The notes under the pieces: generated by a model | The model's input: only the letters and a program-made list of their open reading frames with translations | Database searches by the model: none | Told to the model about the DNA's origin: nothing | NCBI RefSeq assembly: GCF_000016325.1 | Contig: NC_009436.1 | Coordinates: 3,720,001-3,784,000, forward strand | DNA from: Enterobacter sp. 638 | GTDB taxonomy: Bacteria > Pseudomonadota > Gammaproteobacteria > Enterobacterales > Enterobacteriaceae | Direction of reading: 5' to 3' | DNA length: 64,000 bases | Part shown: positions 9,620 through 19,229 of the stretch, one piece after another | Layout: the number at the start of each line of letters is the position of its first letter | Position numbering within the stretch: position 1 is the first letter of the stretch | Program-made: the position numbers and the translations under genes

Positions 9620-11032
9620 TTATGGCGCAGGATTCACCAGCAGCTGCCCCACGGAGCCGCGATCGGCCATTTCCAGCGTCTGGCTGTGGAACAGGAACGG
9701 GAAGTGAGACCAGGAAGGCTGTCCGTAATAGACCAGCAGTTCGACCTGTCCGTCGACCCAGACGGTATCTTTCCAGCCCCGGTCTTCCGGGAACGGCATC
9801 GCCCCGTTGACGTTGCGGATCAGGAAGCTCACGCCTTCAATATGGAATGCCTGGGGCATTTCCGCCCGCACCGTCCAGCGCTCCCACGTTCCTTGCTGAG
9901 CGGTGATATCAATGCGATTGATGTCCCACAGCGCACCGTTAATGCCCGGATCGTCGCCCAGGCTGATGTCACGACTGCGAACCGGCGTACCGCTCATAAT
10001 CTCTTGCGGCAGTAAACGCATCGGCAAACTGTCCGTCACCAGCGGCAACAGACCCGTTGGACGCAGCGTCAGCACCAGCGTTGAGACCAAAATACTCGAC
10101 GGCTCGAAGAAGCCACGGATGCGATCCACAATGCTCGCCGCCTCGCCGCAGGTGATGGACACTTCATCACCGTTAGTCATGTCGACGAGAATTTCGCGAC
10201 GTTCACCCGGCGCCAGCGCCAGCTGCTTAACGGATACCGGCGCAGGTAAAAAGCCCTGATCGCCAGAAATCACATGCAGCGCGCGGCCATCGCTCATTTG
10301 CAGTAAATAACGACGTGAATTGGACGCATTGAGCAAGCGCAGACGAACCCAACCGCGAGACACCTCGACGTACGGGCTTTGCGCGCCGTTGACCATCAGG
10401 ATGTCACCGACAAACCCACCGCTACCGGGCTCGCTGTACTCCGGCGTACCAAAGTTATCCAGGCGCTTGTCCTGAATAATGATCGGGAAATCGTCCACCC
10501 CGTAATGGTTTGGAATCGGCAGAGACTTGCTCACGTCATCTTCCACTAACCACATCCCGGCCAGGCCGTTATACACATGTTGCGCGGTGCGGTTAGGGGT
10601 ATTTGCGTGGTACCACAGCGTGGAAGCGCTCTGACGAATTGGCAGAACCGGTGCCCAGTCGGCGCTCGGCGTCATCATGCGTGCTGCACCGCCAATCAAC
10701 GGGCCTGGTACCTGCAATCCGCTGATTGTCATGGCGACATTTTCGGTCAGACGATTGCTGTAAATCAGCTTCACGTCATCGCCGTTCCAGACGCGAATGG
10801 TCGGGCCAAGATAACGGCCATTCACACCCCATACCGCCGCGCGCGTCCCCTGAGTGAAAGACCAGTGCGAACGCTGCATTGTCAGAAAAAGGGGCTGACC
10901 GCGACGGGATTCGAGCAACGGCGGAATGGGCAGCGGCTGTTGCTGCCCGGCGGCGTTGGCTGTCAGCGGAACCGCGCCGGCACAAAGGGCGATTCCGGAA
11001 GCCTGAATAAACTGACGCCGACTGAATGACAT
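9620..11032 (-). CDS. ftsP: Cell-division protein FtsP (SufI), Tat-exported cupredoxin-like protein
   Basis: 470 residues, the E. coli length. A twin-arginine signal (SRRQFIQ at residues 4–10, then a mildly hydrophobic stretch ending near AANA|AGQQ) sends the folded protein to the periplasm. It has the three-cupredoxin fold of multicopper oxidases but, as known for SufI, lacks the full set of copper ligands. It stabilises the divisome under stress. An upstream start at 11062 would bury the Tat signal; the ATG at 11032 has GGAGC upstream and fits E. coli. Lies 57 bases after plsC. Confidence 0.96.
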   Translation of the reverse strand: MSFSRRQFIQASGIALCAGAVPLTANAAGQQQPLPIPPLLESRRGQPLFLTMQRSHWSFTQGTRAAVWGVNGRYLGPTIRVWNGDDVKLIYSNRLTENVAMTISGLQVPGPLIGGAARMMTPSADWAPVLPIRQSASTLWYHANTPNRTAQHVYNGLAGMWLVEDDVSKSLPIPNHYGVDDFPIIIQDKRLDNFGTPEYSEPGSGGFVGDILMVNGAQSPYVEVSRGWVRLRLLNASNSRRYLLQMSDGRALHVISGDQGFLPAPVSVKQLALAPGERREILVDMTNGDEVSITCGEAASIVDRIRGFFEPSSILVSTLVLTLRPTGLLPLVTDSLPMRLLPQEIMSGTPVRSRDISLGDDPGINGALWDINRIDITAQQGTWERWTVRAEMPQAFHIEGVSFLIRNVNGAMPFPEDRGWKDTVWVDGQVELLVYYGQPSWSHFPFLFHSQTLEMADRGSVGQLLVNPAP

Positions 11033-11089
11033 ATTTGCTCCATGTAAAACGGCTAACTGCACGGGAATTCGTTTTCCCTTTAATCCGGC

Positions 11090-11827
11090 TTAAACCTTAC
11101 CGGCGGCTTCTCTCTCAGCAACTTCTTTGTCGAGCTCAGCGATTTTTTGCGCCATCAGTTCACGACAATGGGCGGCCAGCTCGCGAACCTGATCTTTGCC
11201 ATATTTGCTTGTATCAACTGGCGGCAGCATTTCGACAATCGCGAGGCCGTTATTCCAGCGGTTAAGATTAATTTTATTAGAGGTATTAGAAACGCACACA
11301 GGAATAATCGGGACACCGGCCGCAATGGCAGCATGAAACGCACCGGTTTTGAATGGCAACAGTCCGCGACCACGGCTGCGCGTCCCTTCAGGGAACATCC
11401 AGATAGAGATTTTACGTTTCTTAAAATGACTCACCACTTCTGCGATGGTGCTGTGCGCTTTAGCACGGTTGTTACGGTCAATCAGCAAGTTGCCGGTGAG
11501 CCAATACAGCAGGCCGAAAAACGGGACCCACAGCAGGCTTTTCTTACCGACAGTCACTGTCGGTGGCAGCACGATGCCGGCAGCCGTCACCATATCGTAG
11601 TTATTTTGATGATTTCCGATATAGATGGCGTTACCGAAGTGTTCTGCGCCCTCTGGCAGGCGATTTTCGACCTTCAGGCCAAACAGCGGCGCAAGATGAC
11701 TGAACAGGCGGCCAAACGTCGAAACGTGCTTTGGATTACGTGGACTGAAGAGGCAGTAAATGCACCCGAACACGCAGACCAGAATGCAGTAGATAACAGC
11801 AAGAATTAAGCGAACAATTAATAGCAT
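11090..11827 (-). CDS. plsC: 1-acyl-sn-glycerol-3-phosphate acyltransferase PlsC
   Basis: 245 residues, identical in length to E. coli PlsC. It has an N-terminal membrane anchor (about 1–25), the catalytic HX4D motif at His73/Asp78 (GNHQNNYD) and the glycerophosphate-binding FPEGTRSRG motif (about 145–153). It makes phosphatidic acid from lysophosphatidic acid at the inner membrane. The start giving MLLIVRLILA with GAGG 6 bases upstream is preferred over one 10 codons earlier. Same strand as parC upstream and ftsP downstream, as in E. coli. Confidence 0.97.
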   Translation of the reverse strand: MLLIVRLILAVIYCILVCVFGCIYCLFSPRNPKHVSTFGRLFSHLAPLFGLKVENRLPEGAEHFGNAIYIGNHQNNYDMVTAAGIVLPPTVTVGKKSLLWVPFFGLLYWLTGNLLIDRNNRAKAHSTIAEVVSHFKKRKISIWMFPEGTRSRGRGLLPFKTGAFHAAIAAGVPIIPVCVSNTSNKINLNRWNNGLAIVEMLPPVDTSKYGKDQVRELAAHCRELMAQKIAELDKEVAEREAAGKV

Positions 11828-11919
11828 AGCGACCTCAGAAGCCCTAACGGCTGACAATTATACTTCAACTGTCGGCGGGTAAGGATTTTGTTTTTTTATA
11901 TCGGAAATTTTAGCGAGAA

Positions 11920-11941
11920 CCCCCTTCTGAGCAGAAGGGGG
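11920..11941. terminator. Hairpin after parC
   Basis: cccccttct and agaaggggg form a perfect 9-bp stem with a 4-nt loop, 11 bases after the parC stop. The T tract on the minus strand is poor, so termination may be partial, allowing read-through into plsC. Confidence 0.5.
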
Positions 11942-11951
11942 AGAAGCTCGT

Positions 11952-14210
11952 TTACTCTTCGCTGTCGCCCGATTTTTCACGGTTCGGGGAGTCAATTTCC
12001 ACGCGATCAATCCGTTGCAAACCACGCATCAGCGAACCACGACGTCCACGTTCGCCGACCACTTTTTGCAGCTCTTCCGGACGCAGTTTGATTTTGCGCT
12101 TGCCGACATGCACCGTCAGCGTGCTCTGCGGCGGCAGAATGAAGAGATGCGCCAGGCCATCTTCGCCTTTTGCCGCTTCTGCTGACGGGATGCTGATGAT
12201 CTTGTTGCCCTTGCCTTTCGACAACTGCGGCAGATCGCTGACCGGGAACATCAGCATGCGGCCTGCGGCGGTGATCGCCAGCAGCATGTCGTTGTCGTTC
12301 TCAATCACCAGCGGTGGCATCACATGGGCGTTATCCGGCAGGCTGATCAGCGCTTTACCGGCACGGTTACGCGCCACGAGATCGTTGAAGGTACAGATAA
12401 AACCGTAGCCGGCATCAGACGCCATCAGCAGTTTTTGCTCTTCGCCTTCCATCAGCATATGGTCAACCGTTGCGCCCGGCGGCAGCGTCAGCTTGCCGGT
12501 AATCGGCTCGCCCTGCCCACGCGCAGAAGGCAGCGTAATCGGATCGATCGCATAGCTGCGCCCGGTTGAATCGATAAACACCACCGGCTGATTGCTCTTG
12601 CCTTTCACGGCAGATTTAAAGCTGTCGCCCGCTTTGTAGCTCAGGCCTGGCGCGTCAATATCGTGGCCTTTGGCGCTACGTACCCAACCGCTTTGCGAGA
12701 GAACAATGGTCACCGGCTCTGACGGCAGCATATCGTGCTCGTTCATCGCCTTCGCTTCTTCGCGCTCGTGCAGCGGAGAACGACGGTCATCGCCAAACGC
12801 ATCGGAATCGGCCTGCAGTTCTTTCTTCAGCAGGTTGCTCATCTTGCGCTCGGACGCCAGAATCGCCTGCAGCTGATCGCGTTCTTTTTCCAGTTCGTTC
12901 TGCTCACCGCGGATTTTCATCTCTTCCAGCTTGGCGAGATGGCGCAGTTTCAGCTCAAGGATCGCTTCGGCCTGGGTTTCGCTGATGCCAAAACGCGACA
13001 TCAGCGCGGGCTTCGGCTCATCCTCAGAACGAATGATTTCGATCACTTCGTCGATATTCAGGAACGCCACCAGCAAACCTTCAAGAATATGCAGGCGCTT
13101 AAGGACTTTCTCCAGACGATAGTTCAGGCGGCGGCGCACGGTATCGCGACGGAACGCCAGCCATTCGGTCAGGATCTCCAGCAGGTTTTTCACCGACGGA
13201 CGACCATTCAGACCAATCATGTTCAGGTTGATGCGGTAGCTTTTTTCCAGATCGGTGGTGACGAACAGGTGGTTCATCACCTGCTCCATGTCCACGCGGT
13301 TAGAGCGCGGGACAATCACCAGACGCGTTGGGTTTTCGTGGTCGGATTCATCACGCAGATCGTCCACCATCGGCAGCTTTTTGTTGCGCATCTGCGCAGC
13401 AATTTGCTCCAGCACTTTGGCGCCCGACACCTGATGCGGCAGCGCGGTGATCACCACGGCCCCGTCTTCTTTGGTCCACACCGCACGCATGCGCACGGAG
13501 CCACGTCCGTTCTGGTAGATTTTGCGGATTTCCGCCCGCGAGGTGATGATTTCGGCTTCGGTCGGATAATCCGGGCCCTGCACGATATCCAGCACTTCGT
13601 CGAGAGTGGTGTTCGGTTTTTCGATCAGCGTCATCGCCGCTTTCGCCACTTCGCGCAGGTTGTGCGGCGGAATATCCGTCGCCATCCCCACGGCAATACC
13701 GGTGGTGCCGTTCAGCAAAATGTTCGGCAGACGCGCAGGCAGCATTTTCGGCTCCTGCATCGTGCCGTCAAAGTTTGGCACCCAGTCGACCGTGCCCTGG
13801 CCCAGTTCACCGAGCAGCACTTCTGCGTATTTTGATAAGCGCGATTCGGTATAACGCATCGCGGCGAAGGATTTAGGATCGTCCGGTGCACCCCAGTTTC
13901 CCTGGCCGTCGACCAGCGGATAACGATAGGAGAATGGCTGCGCCATTAATACCATCGCTTCATAACAGGCGCTGTCGCCGTGCGGATGGTATTTACCGAG
14001 AACGTCACCCACGGTACGGGCGGATTTTTTGAATTTCGCGCTGGCGCTCAGGCCCAGCTCTGACATCGCGAAAACGATGCGACGCTGAACCGGCTTCAGG
14101 CCATCGCCGATAAACGGCAGTGCCCTGTCCATGATGACGTACATGGAATAGTTCAGATAGGCGTTTTCAGTGAATTCATGTAGCGCGAGGCGCTCTGCCA
14201 TATCGCTCAT
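11952..14210 (-). CDS. parC: DNA topoisomerase IV subunit A ParC
   Basis: 752 residues. It has the winged-helix cleavage domain with catalytic Tyr120 (AAMRYTES), coiled-coil arms and a C-terminal DNA-wrapping beta-pinwheel (about 495–740). With ParE (at 30595) it decatenates daughter chromosomes. The quinolone-determining region reads [10 protein letters not shown], so Ser80 and Glu84 are wild type. Starts [13 protein letters not shown] as in E. coli. A 366-residue antisense frame across it is a codon-bias shadow. Confidence 0.98.
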   Translation of the reverse strand: MSDMAERLALHEFTENAYLNYSMYVIMDRALPFIGDGLKPVQRRIVFAMSELGLSASAKFKKSARTVGDVLGKYHPHGDSACYEAMVLMAQPFSYRYPLVDGQGNWGAPDDPKSFAAMRYTESRLSKYAEVLLGELGQGTVDWVPNFDGTMQEPKMLPARLPNILLNGTTGIAVGMATDIPPHNLREVAKAAMTLIEKPNTTLDEVLDIVQGPDYPTEAEIITSRAEIRKIYQNGRGSVRMRAVWTKEDGAVVITALPHQVSGAKVLEQIAAQMRNKKLPMVDDLRDESDHENPTRLVIVPRSNRVDMEQVMNHLFVTTDLEKSYRINLNMIGLNGRPSVKNLLEILTEWLAFRRDTVRRRLNYRLEKVLKRLHILEGLLVAFLNIDEVIEIIRSEDEPKPALMSRFGISETQAEAILELKLRHLAKLEEMKIRGEQNELEKERDQLQAILASERKMSNLLKKELQADSDAFGDDRRSPLHEREEAKAMNEHDMLPSEPVTIVLSQSGWVRSAKGHDIDAPGLSYKAGDSFKSAVKGKSNQPVVFIDSTGRSYAIDPITLPSARGQGEPITGKLTLPPGATVDHMLMEGEEQKLLMASDAGYGFICTFNDLVARNRAGKALISLPDNAHVMPPLVIENDNDMLLAITAAGRMLMFPVSDLPQLSKGKGNKIISIPSAEAAKGEDGLAHLFILPPQSTLTVHVGKRKIKLRPEELQKVVGERGRRGSLMRGLQRIDRVEIDSPNREKSGDSEE

Positions 14211-14297
14211 TAAATGTCATTCCTCAACTCAGAAACCTGTGGGTTTCAGGCAATATTGCCGCAGATACTACCCTATCTGACGAGTCGAGTCACAAAG

Positions 14298-14325
14298 AAA
14301 AAGGGCCGCAGAAACGGCCCTTTTT
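14298..14325. terminator. Bidirectional terminator after ygiW
   Basis: aaaaagggccg (14298–14308) pairs with cggcccttttt (14315–14325), an 11-bp stem around a 6-nt loop with A and T tracts on either side. It lies 4 bases from the ygiW stop and isolates ygiW from parC downstream on the same strand. Confidence 0.9.
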
Positions 14326-14329
14326 GACA

Positions 14330-14737
14330 TTATTTGTTCAGCTTGATGACCTGTTTGACGTCGATTTCAAACTCATTCCACTCTTTATCGACTTTACCCT
14401 GAATTTCGACTTTATCCTGCGGGCTGATGGTCTGACCGTTCCAGCGTTTATGGTCAATTTCGACATTCACCGTGCCGGTGGTATCGCGGAACAGGTAGCG
14501 GTCATCAGACAAGCGCTCGGTGATGTTCCCGCGCAGTTTGACCCAGCTGTCGTCCTTCTGATCTTTCACCTTCGCCGCCGTGGTGAGATTGGCGTCGTTA
14601 TCCACGAACCCGCCCTGCTGAGTTTGCGTCTGGGTCTGGACCGGCGTGGCCGACGGGCCGTTGAATCCACCTTGCGCGGCAAACACCGGGGCGGTGGTCA
14701 TCATCATGATAGCCGTCATCGCTGCTAATTTTTTCAT
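14330..14737 (-). CDS. ygiW: Periplasmic OB-fold stress protein YgiW (BOF/DUF388 family)
   Basis: 135 residues from the ATG giving MKKLAAMTAIMM, chosen because a signal peptide (cleavage near VFA|AQGG) and a GGGAGAG Shine-Dalgarno then fit. The mature part is a bacterial OB-fold domain (about 45–135) with the family signature KVEIQGKVDKEW. In E. coli YgiW affects stress tolerance, and in Salmonella the orthologue VisP binds peptidoglycan sugar. Divergent from qseBC across a shared regulatory region with a QseB/PmrA-like box. Confidence 0.92.
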   Translation of the reverse strand: MKKLAAMTAIMMMTTAPVFAAQGGFNGPSATPVQTQTQTQQGGFVDNDANLTTAAKVKDQKDDSWVKLRGNITERLSDDRYLFRDTTGTVNVEIDHKRWNGQTISPQDKVEIQGKVDKEWNEFEIDVKQVIKLNK

Positions 14738-14786
14738 CGTTATCTCTCCCTTTACGTTGTTTAGAACTCCATTAAACAGCGTAAAC

Positions 14787-14802
14787 CTTAACAACTTCTT
14801 AA
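14787..14802. promoter_or_regulatory. QseB/PmrA-type direct repeat between ygiW and qseB
   Basis: CTTAA-N6-CTTAA lies 85 bases upstream of the qseB start. It matches the half-site and spacing described for PmrA and QseB response regulators (YTTAAK-N5-YTTAAK). This suggests autoregulation of qseBC and control of divergent ygiW. Recognised by eye only. Confidence 0.65.
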
Positions 14803-14886
14803 GGGGGAAATTTATTTATTTTTGCTGTACAGCAGAGGCTTACTGGGGGTTAACTGCTCTTTAACGGCAACCTCATGGAGGAAATA

Positions 14887-15546
14887 ATGCGCATTTTACT
14901 GGTAGAAGATGACAAGCTCATTGGTGACGGCCTCAAAGCCGGGCTGACAAAAATGGGCTTTAGCGTTGACTGGTTCACCGACGGCGGCACCGGTAAAACC
15001 GCGCTCTATTCCGCCCCTTACGATGCGGTCGTGCTGGATCTCACGCTGCCGGGCATGGATGGCCTCGATATTCTGCGCGAATGGCGCGAAAAAGGGCGCA
15101 GCGAGCCGGTATTGATTCTCACCGCGCGCGACGCGCTTTATCAGCGTGTGGAGGGGTTGCGCCTGGGGGCCGATGACTATCTGTGCAAACCCTTTGCCTT
15201 GGTGGAAGTCGCCGCGCGACTCGAGGCGCTGGTGCGACGCAGCCACGGTCAGACCCGAAGTGAATTGCGCCACGGCAATGTGACGCTGGATCCGGTGAGC
15301 CTGGTCGCCAAACTGGACGGCGAAACGCTCCCCCTCAAGCCGAAAGAGTTCGCCCTGCTGGAACTGCTGATGCGCAACGCGGGCCGCGTGTTGCCGCGTA
15401 AAAACATCGAAGAGAAGCTGTACACCTGGGATGATGACGTCTCCAGCAACGCCGTCGAAGTTCACGTCCATCACCTGCGCCGCAAACTCGGCAGCCATTT
15501 TATCCGCACCGTCCACGGGATCGGTTACACCCTGGGTGACGTATGA
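14887..15546 (+). CDS. qseB: Response regulator QseB
   Basis: 219 residues, OmpR/PhoB type. The receiver domain has the acidic pair Glu7/Asp8/Asp9 (LLVEDD), phospho-acceptor Asp51 (VLDLTLPG), Thr near 79 (LTARD) and Lys near 101 (CKPF). The C-terminal winged helix ends [13 protein letters not shown] ([14 protein letters not shown]). The ATG at 14887 has GGAGG 5 bases upstream; an alternative start 4 codons earlier would overlap the Shine-Dalgarno. Overlaps qseC by 4 bases (ATGA), so the two are translationally coupled. Confidence 0.96.
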   Translation: MRILLVEDDKLIGDGLKAGLTKMGFSVDWFTDGGTGKTALYSAPYDAVVLDLTLPGMDGLDILREWREKGRSEPVLILTARDALYQRVEGLRLGADDYLCKPFALVEVAARLEALVRRSHGQTRSELRHGNVTLDPVSLVAKLDGETLPLKPKEFALLELLMRNAGRVLPRKNIEEKLYTWDDDVSSNAVEVHVHHLRRKLGSHFIRTVHGIGYTLGDV

Positions 15547-16889
15547 AACTGACGCAACTTTTAAGTCTGAAATTACGCCTGACGCTGCTTTTTTTAGTGC
15601 TGTCGCTGGCCGCCTGGCTCGCCGCCAGCGTGGTGGCGTGGCAGCAGACCACGCACAAGCTCGATAAGCTGTTCGATACCCAGCAGATGCTGTTCGCAAA
15701 ACGTCTGCTGACGATGGACATCGACGAACTCAACGCCCCTGCCCGCATGCGTGAAGCGCCCAAAAAAGCCAAACACGGGCATCTTGACGACGATGCGCTG
15801 GCCTTTGCCATTTATTCCACTGACGGCAAAATGCTGCTGCACGATGGCGAAAATGGCCAGGATATTCCGTATGACTATCGCCGTGATGGCTTTGATAACG
15901 GCCAGCTCAACGATGATAAAGACGCGTGGCGGTTTCTGTGGCTGACGGCGCCCAACGGCAATTACCGCATCGTGGTCGGCCAGGAGTGGGAATATCGCCA
16001 GGAGATGGCGCTGGATGTCGTCACTTCGCAGCTCACGCCATGGCTGGTCGCGCTGCCGCTGATGCTGTTACTGCTTATCGTCTTATTAAGCCGCGAGCTA
16101 CGTCCCCTGAAGCGCCTGGCGCAGTCGTTACACCAGCGCGCGCCAGATGCCACGGAAAAACTCGCCACCGACGGCGTGCCAACGGAAGTGCGCCCTTTGC
16201 TCGACGCGCTGAATCACCTGTTTGACCGCACGCAGGAGATGATGACGCGCGAGCGGCGTTTTACTTCCGATGCCGCGCATGAACTCCGCAGCCCACTGAC
16301 GGCGCTGAAGGTGCAAACCGAAGTGGCACAACTTTCGCTCGACGATCCCGCCGCGCAGGAAAAAGCGCTCGCGCAACTGCACACGGGCATCGATCGCGCA
16401 TCGCGTCTGGTGGATCAACTGCTCACGCTTTCACGCCTGGATTCGCTGGACAATCTCGATGACATCGAAGCGATTCCGCTGGCCGATCTGCTGCAATCCG
16501 CGGTGATGGATATTTACCATCACGCCCAGCGCGCGGGGATTGAGATCCGCCTGAATATTCACACTCAGGTGACCCGTTCCGGTCAGCCATTGCTGCTAAG
16601 CCTGCTGGTCCGCAATCTGCTGGACAATGCCGTGCGCTATAGTCCACGCGGCAGCGCGGTGGACGTCACGCTTAGCGCCCAGAGTTTTACCGTACGCGAC
16701 AACGGCCCGGGCATTTCCCCCGACGCGCTGGCGCGGATTGGCGAGCGTTTTTACCGTCCGCCAGGCCAGGATGAAACCGGTAGCGGCCTGGGACTGTCAA
16801 TTGTGAAGCGTATTGCCGCGCTGCACGGAATGCGCGTTTCGCTGGCCAATGTACGGGAAGGCGGCTTTGAGGTGACGGTGAGTTGGTGA
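15543..16889 (+). CDS. qseC: Sensor histidine kinase QseC
   Basis: 448 residues. Two membrane segments (about 12–34 and 160–182) flank a periplasmic sensor. A HAMP-like region follows, then the H box with His246 ([10 protein letters not shown]), N box ([12 protein letters not shown]), and G boxes ([15 protein letters not shown]). In E. coli it phosphorylates QseB and cross-talks with PmrB/PmrA; sensing of host catecholamines has been reported. His246 falls at exactly the E. coli position. Confidence 0.96.
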   Translation: MKLTQLLSLKLRLTLLFLVLSLAAWLAASVVAWQQTTHKLDKLFDTQQMLFAKRLLTMDIDELNAPARMREAPKKAKHGHLDDDALAFAIYSTDGKMLLHDGENGQDIPYDYRRDGFDNGQLNDDKDAWRFLWLTAPNGNYRIVVGQEWEYRQEMALDVVTSQLTPWLVALPLMLLLLIVLLSRELRPLKRLAQSLHQRAPDATEKLATDGVPTEVRPLLDALNHLFDRTQEMMTRERRFTSDAAHELRSPLTALKVQTEVAQLSLDDPAAQEKALAQLHTGIDRASRLVDQLLTLSRLDSLDNLDDIEAIPLADLLQSAVMDIYHHAQRAGIEIRLNIHTQVTRSGQPLLLSLLVRNLLDNAVRYSPRGSAVDVTLSAQSFTVRDNGPGISPDALARIGERFYRPPGQDETGSGLGLSIVKRIAALHGMRVSLANVREGGFEVTVSW

Positions 16890-16994
16890 CTCATTATTGC
16901 GCCAGAAGCAAAAGACTTTACACATTTTGCTCATTTCACCGCATCGTTGTTGCGGGTAAAATCGTGACCAATCTCACAAGACTGAGGAAAACGA

Positions 16995-17576
16995 ATGAGC
17001 AATATCCTGATTATCAATGGTGCGAAAAAATTCGCCCACTCTAACGGCCAACTGAACGACACCCTGACCGAGGTCGCGGACGGTTTCCTGCGCGACGCCG
17101 GACACGATGTTAAAGTCGTGCGTACCGACGGCGATTACGACATTCAAGCCGAAGTGCAGAATTTCCTGTGGGCCGACGTCATCGTCTGGCAGATGCCGGG
17201 CTGGTGGATGGGCGCGCCGTGGACCGTGAAAAAGTACATGGATGATGTGTTTACCGAAGGCCACGGATCGCTGTACGCCAGCGATGGTCGCTCTCGTTCT
17301 GATGGCGCTAAAAAATACGGTTCCGGCGGTCTGCTGCACGGCAAAAAATACATGCTGTCTCTGACCTGGAATGCCCCGTTGGATGCCTTTACCGACGAAG
17401 ATCAGTTCTTCCATGGCGTGGGCGTTGATGGCGCCTATTTGCCTTTCCATAAGGCAAATCAGTTCCTGGCGCTGGAGCCGCTGCCAACGTTTATCGTGAA
17501 TGACGTGATTAAAATGCCAGATGTGCCGCGCTATATCGCCGAATATCGCAAGCATCTCGGCGAGATTTTTGCTTAA
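16995..17576 (+). CDS. mdaB: NADPH:quinone oxidoreductase MdaB
   Basis: 193 residues, the E. coli length. Flavodoxin-like NQO family: an N-terminal strand–loop (ILIINGAKKFAHS) binds FAD phosphate, and the conserved PGWWMGAPW block shapes the quinone pocket. It performs two-electron reduction of quinones and drugs, avoiding semiquinone radicals. A TGAGGAAAA Shine-Dalgarno precedes the ATG. It is followed after 29 bases by ygiN and probably shares an mRNA with it. Confidence 0.95.
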   Translation: MSNILIINGAKKFAHSNGQLNDTLTEVADGFLRDAGHDVKVVRTDGDYDIQAEVQNFLWADVIVWQMPGWWMGAPWTVKKYMDDVFTEGHGSLYASDGRSRSDGAKKYGSGGLLHGKKYMLSLTWNAPLDAFTDEDQFFHGVGVDGAYLPFHKANQFLALEPLPTFIVNDVIKMPDVPRYIAEYRKHLGEIFA

Positions 17577-17605
17577 CTGGTAGCCTGTCATCAGGAGAAA
17601 TGATC

Positions 17606-17920
17606 ATGTTAACTGTTATTGCTGAAATCCGTACGCGTCCAGGCCAACATCACCGCCAGGCCGTGCTGGATGAGTTCGTGAAGATTATCCCGGCCGTATT
17701 GAAGGAAGAAGGCTGCCACGGCTACGCGCCGATGGTGGATACCGCCGCAGGCGTGAGCTTCCAGACCACCGCGCCTGACTCCATCATTATGGTTGAGCAG
17801 TGGGAAACCGTGGCCCATCTTGAAGCGCATCTGCAAACGCCACACATGAAAGCGTGGGGCGACGCGGTGAAAGGTAACGTTCTGGAAACGCATATCCGTA
17901 TTCTGGAGCAAGGGGTTTAA
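17606..17920 (+). CDS. ygiN: Quinol monooxygenase YgiN (ABM domain)
   Basis: 104 residues of one antibiotic-biosynthesis-monooxygenase ferredoxin-like domain (TVIAEIRTRPGQ … ILEQGV). The ATG at 17606 is chosen over the one at 17600 because AGGAG (17593–17597) is 8 bases from it but only 2 from the other, and this gives the E. coli length. With MdaB it may form a quinone redox cycle. It is the last backbone gene before the accessory insertion; in E. coli K-12 the next gene is parE. Confidence 0.93.
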   Translation: MLTVIAEIRTRPGQHHRQAVLDEFVKIIPAVLKEEGCHGYAPMVDTAAGVSFQTTAPDSIIMVEQWETVAHLEAHLQTPHMKAWGDAVKGNVLETHIRILEQGV

Positions 17921-17922
17921 GT

Positions 17923-18007
17923 TCCCCTAACCCTCTCTCCAAAGGAGAGAGGGAACTGCCCGTAGCCTTCTTATCTCTCTCGCCCCTTTGGCGAGAGGCC
18001 CGGGGTG
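17923..18007. repeat. Pair of REP-like palindromes at the left edge of the accessory insertion
   Basis: The first unit pairs ccctctctcc (17931–17940) with ggagagaggg (17944–17953). The second pairs ctctcgcc (17977–17984) with ggcgagag (17990–17997). Their outer flanks (cccctaaccctc … gaggcccggggtg) are roughly inverted, giving a BIME-like arrangement. The element separates convergent ygiN and the GH88 gene and marks where synteny with E. coli stops. Confidence 0.7.
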
Positions 18008-18014
18008 AAGGAAA

Positions 18015-19202
18015 TTACCAGTACAATTTCCAGCTTTGTGTAAACCGCACCAGCGCCTCTACGTAGAAATAATCCCCCCAGCTTGCGCACTCATCCACAC
18101 CTTTATCGCTCGCCAGATGGTAAACCGAGTGCTTAAGTAGACCGTTGCCCTTCTCGTCTTTTCCCATCAGATAGTGTTTTGTCAGCGAGGACATAATGCC
18201 CTTCGCCCATTCCAGATACCGTTCACGATCCGGATCGGTCGCAGGCAGGTGTTTGACCAGTTCCAGCAGGCCGCATACCGCAATCGCCGCCGAAGACGAA
18301 TCACGCAGCGCATCGGTGCCGACCAGCGCCAAATCCCAGTGACAAACACCGTCTGGCGGAAGTCGATTGAGGAAATAGTTCGCCAGCCGTTTCGACAGGG
18401 CAATCATCGTGTCGTCGCCGGTATAAATGTAGCTCAGCAGAAAACCGTAAATCCCCCACGCCTGGCCGCGCGACCAGCAGGAGTCGTCGGCGTAGCCCTG
18501 CTGCGTATTGCCGTAACGCGGCGCACCGGTTTTGACATCCATATAATAGGTATGGAACGTTGAAGCATCTTCGCGGATCAGATACGTCGCTGCCTGCATA
18601 ACATGAGCTTTGGCGGCATCGGCAAAGCGCGGATCGCCCGTCTGCTCGGTCGCCCAGTACAATAGGGGCAGATTCATGTTGCAGTCGATGATCATCCGCC
18701 CGGCCTGCTCGGGATCGGACAGATCGCCCCACGCCTGGATGATCCTGGCTTTATCGTGGAAACGCTCAAGCAGGGCTTCTGCCGCCAGCAGCGAAAAGCC
18801 ACGCGCCTCGCGATTGCCGGTCAGACGCCAGTCCGCCACACACGAGAGCGTATAGAGGAAGCCCAGATCGTGGGTATTCGTATCGTGACGACCGGCGATG
18901 CGCAGACCAAAAGAGCGGGTGTGCTTCTCGGCCATCGCACGGAATTTTTCGTCACCGCTCATCTCCCACGCCAGCCACAGCTGCCCGGTCCAGAAGCTGG
19001 TTGTCCATTCGACGTTTCCAGTCAGCGGATAAAATCCGTCTTTGCAGGTCTCCGCCGGGAATAGTTCACCGAACTCCGTTAAATGACGGCTAATCAGTTC
19101 GAGGACATGCTGGCGTGCCGTGCTTAATTCATCCCTAAATGCATGGGCATTAACGGGGGCGGGAATATCGGCCAGACGTTCCTCTACGATATGACTTAAC
19201 AT
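18015..19202 (-). CDS. GH88 unsaturated glucuronyl/uronyl hydrolase
   Basis: 395 residues with no signal peptide, so cytoplasmic. The sequence matches GH88 (alpha/alpha)6-barrel hydrolases. Asp112 (THDLGF) and Asp173 (IIDCNMNLP) are 61 residues apart, the same spacing as catalytic Asp88 and Asp149 of the Bacillus unsaturated glucuronyl hydrolase. The YADDSCWSRGQAWGIYG block is also characteristic. The family hydrates the 4,5-double bond left by polysaccharide lyases and releases a 5-keto uronate. Last gene of a DUF2264–MFS–GH88 operon, 27 bases after the transporter. GH105 is the main alternative, but the motifs favour GH88. Exact substrate (chondroitin, hyaluronan, xanthan or gellan type) unknown. 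Confidence 0.88.
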   Translation of the reverse strand: MLSHIVEERLADIPAPVNAHAFRDELSTARQHVLELISRHLTEFGELFPAETCKDGFYPLTGNVEWTTSFWTGQLWLAWEMSGDEKFRAMAEKHTRSFGLRIAGRHDTNTHDLGFLYTLSCVADWRLTGNREARGFSLLAAEALLERFHDKARIIQAWGDLSDPEQAGRMIIDCNMNLPLLYWATEQTGDPRFADAAKAHVMQAATYLIREDASTFHTYYMDVKTGAPRYGNTQQGYADDSCWSRGQAWGIYGFLLSYIYTGDDTMIALSKRLANYFLNRLPPDGVCHWDLALVGTDALRDSSSAAIAVCGLLELVKHLPATDPDRERYLEWAKGIMSSLTKHYLMGKDEKGNGLLKHSVYHLASDKGVDECASWGDYFYVEALVRFTQSWKLYW

Positions 19203-19229
19203 ATTTCGGTTCCTTCTTTGACGGAAAAA

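Noticed and set aside
12735..13835. 366-residue plus-strand frame within parC
   Set aside because: A shadow of parC codon usage, rich in His, Phe and Gln with no motifs.
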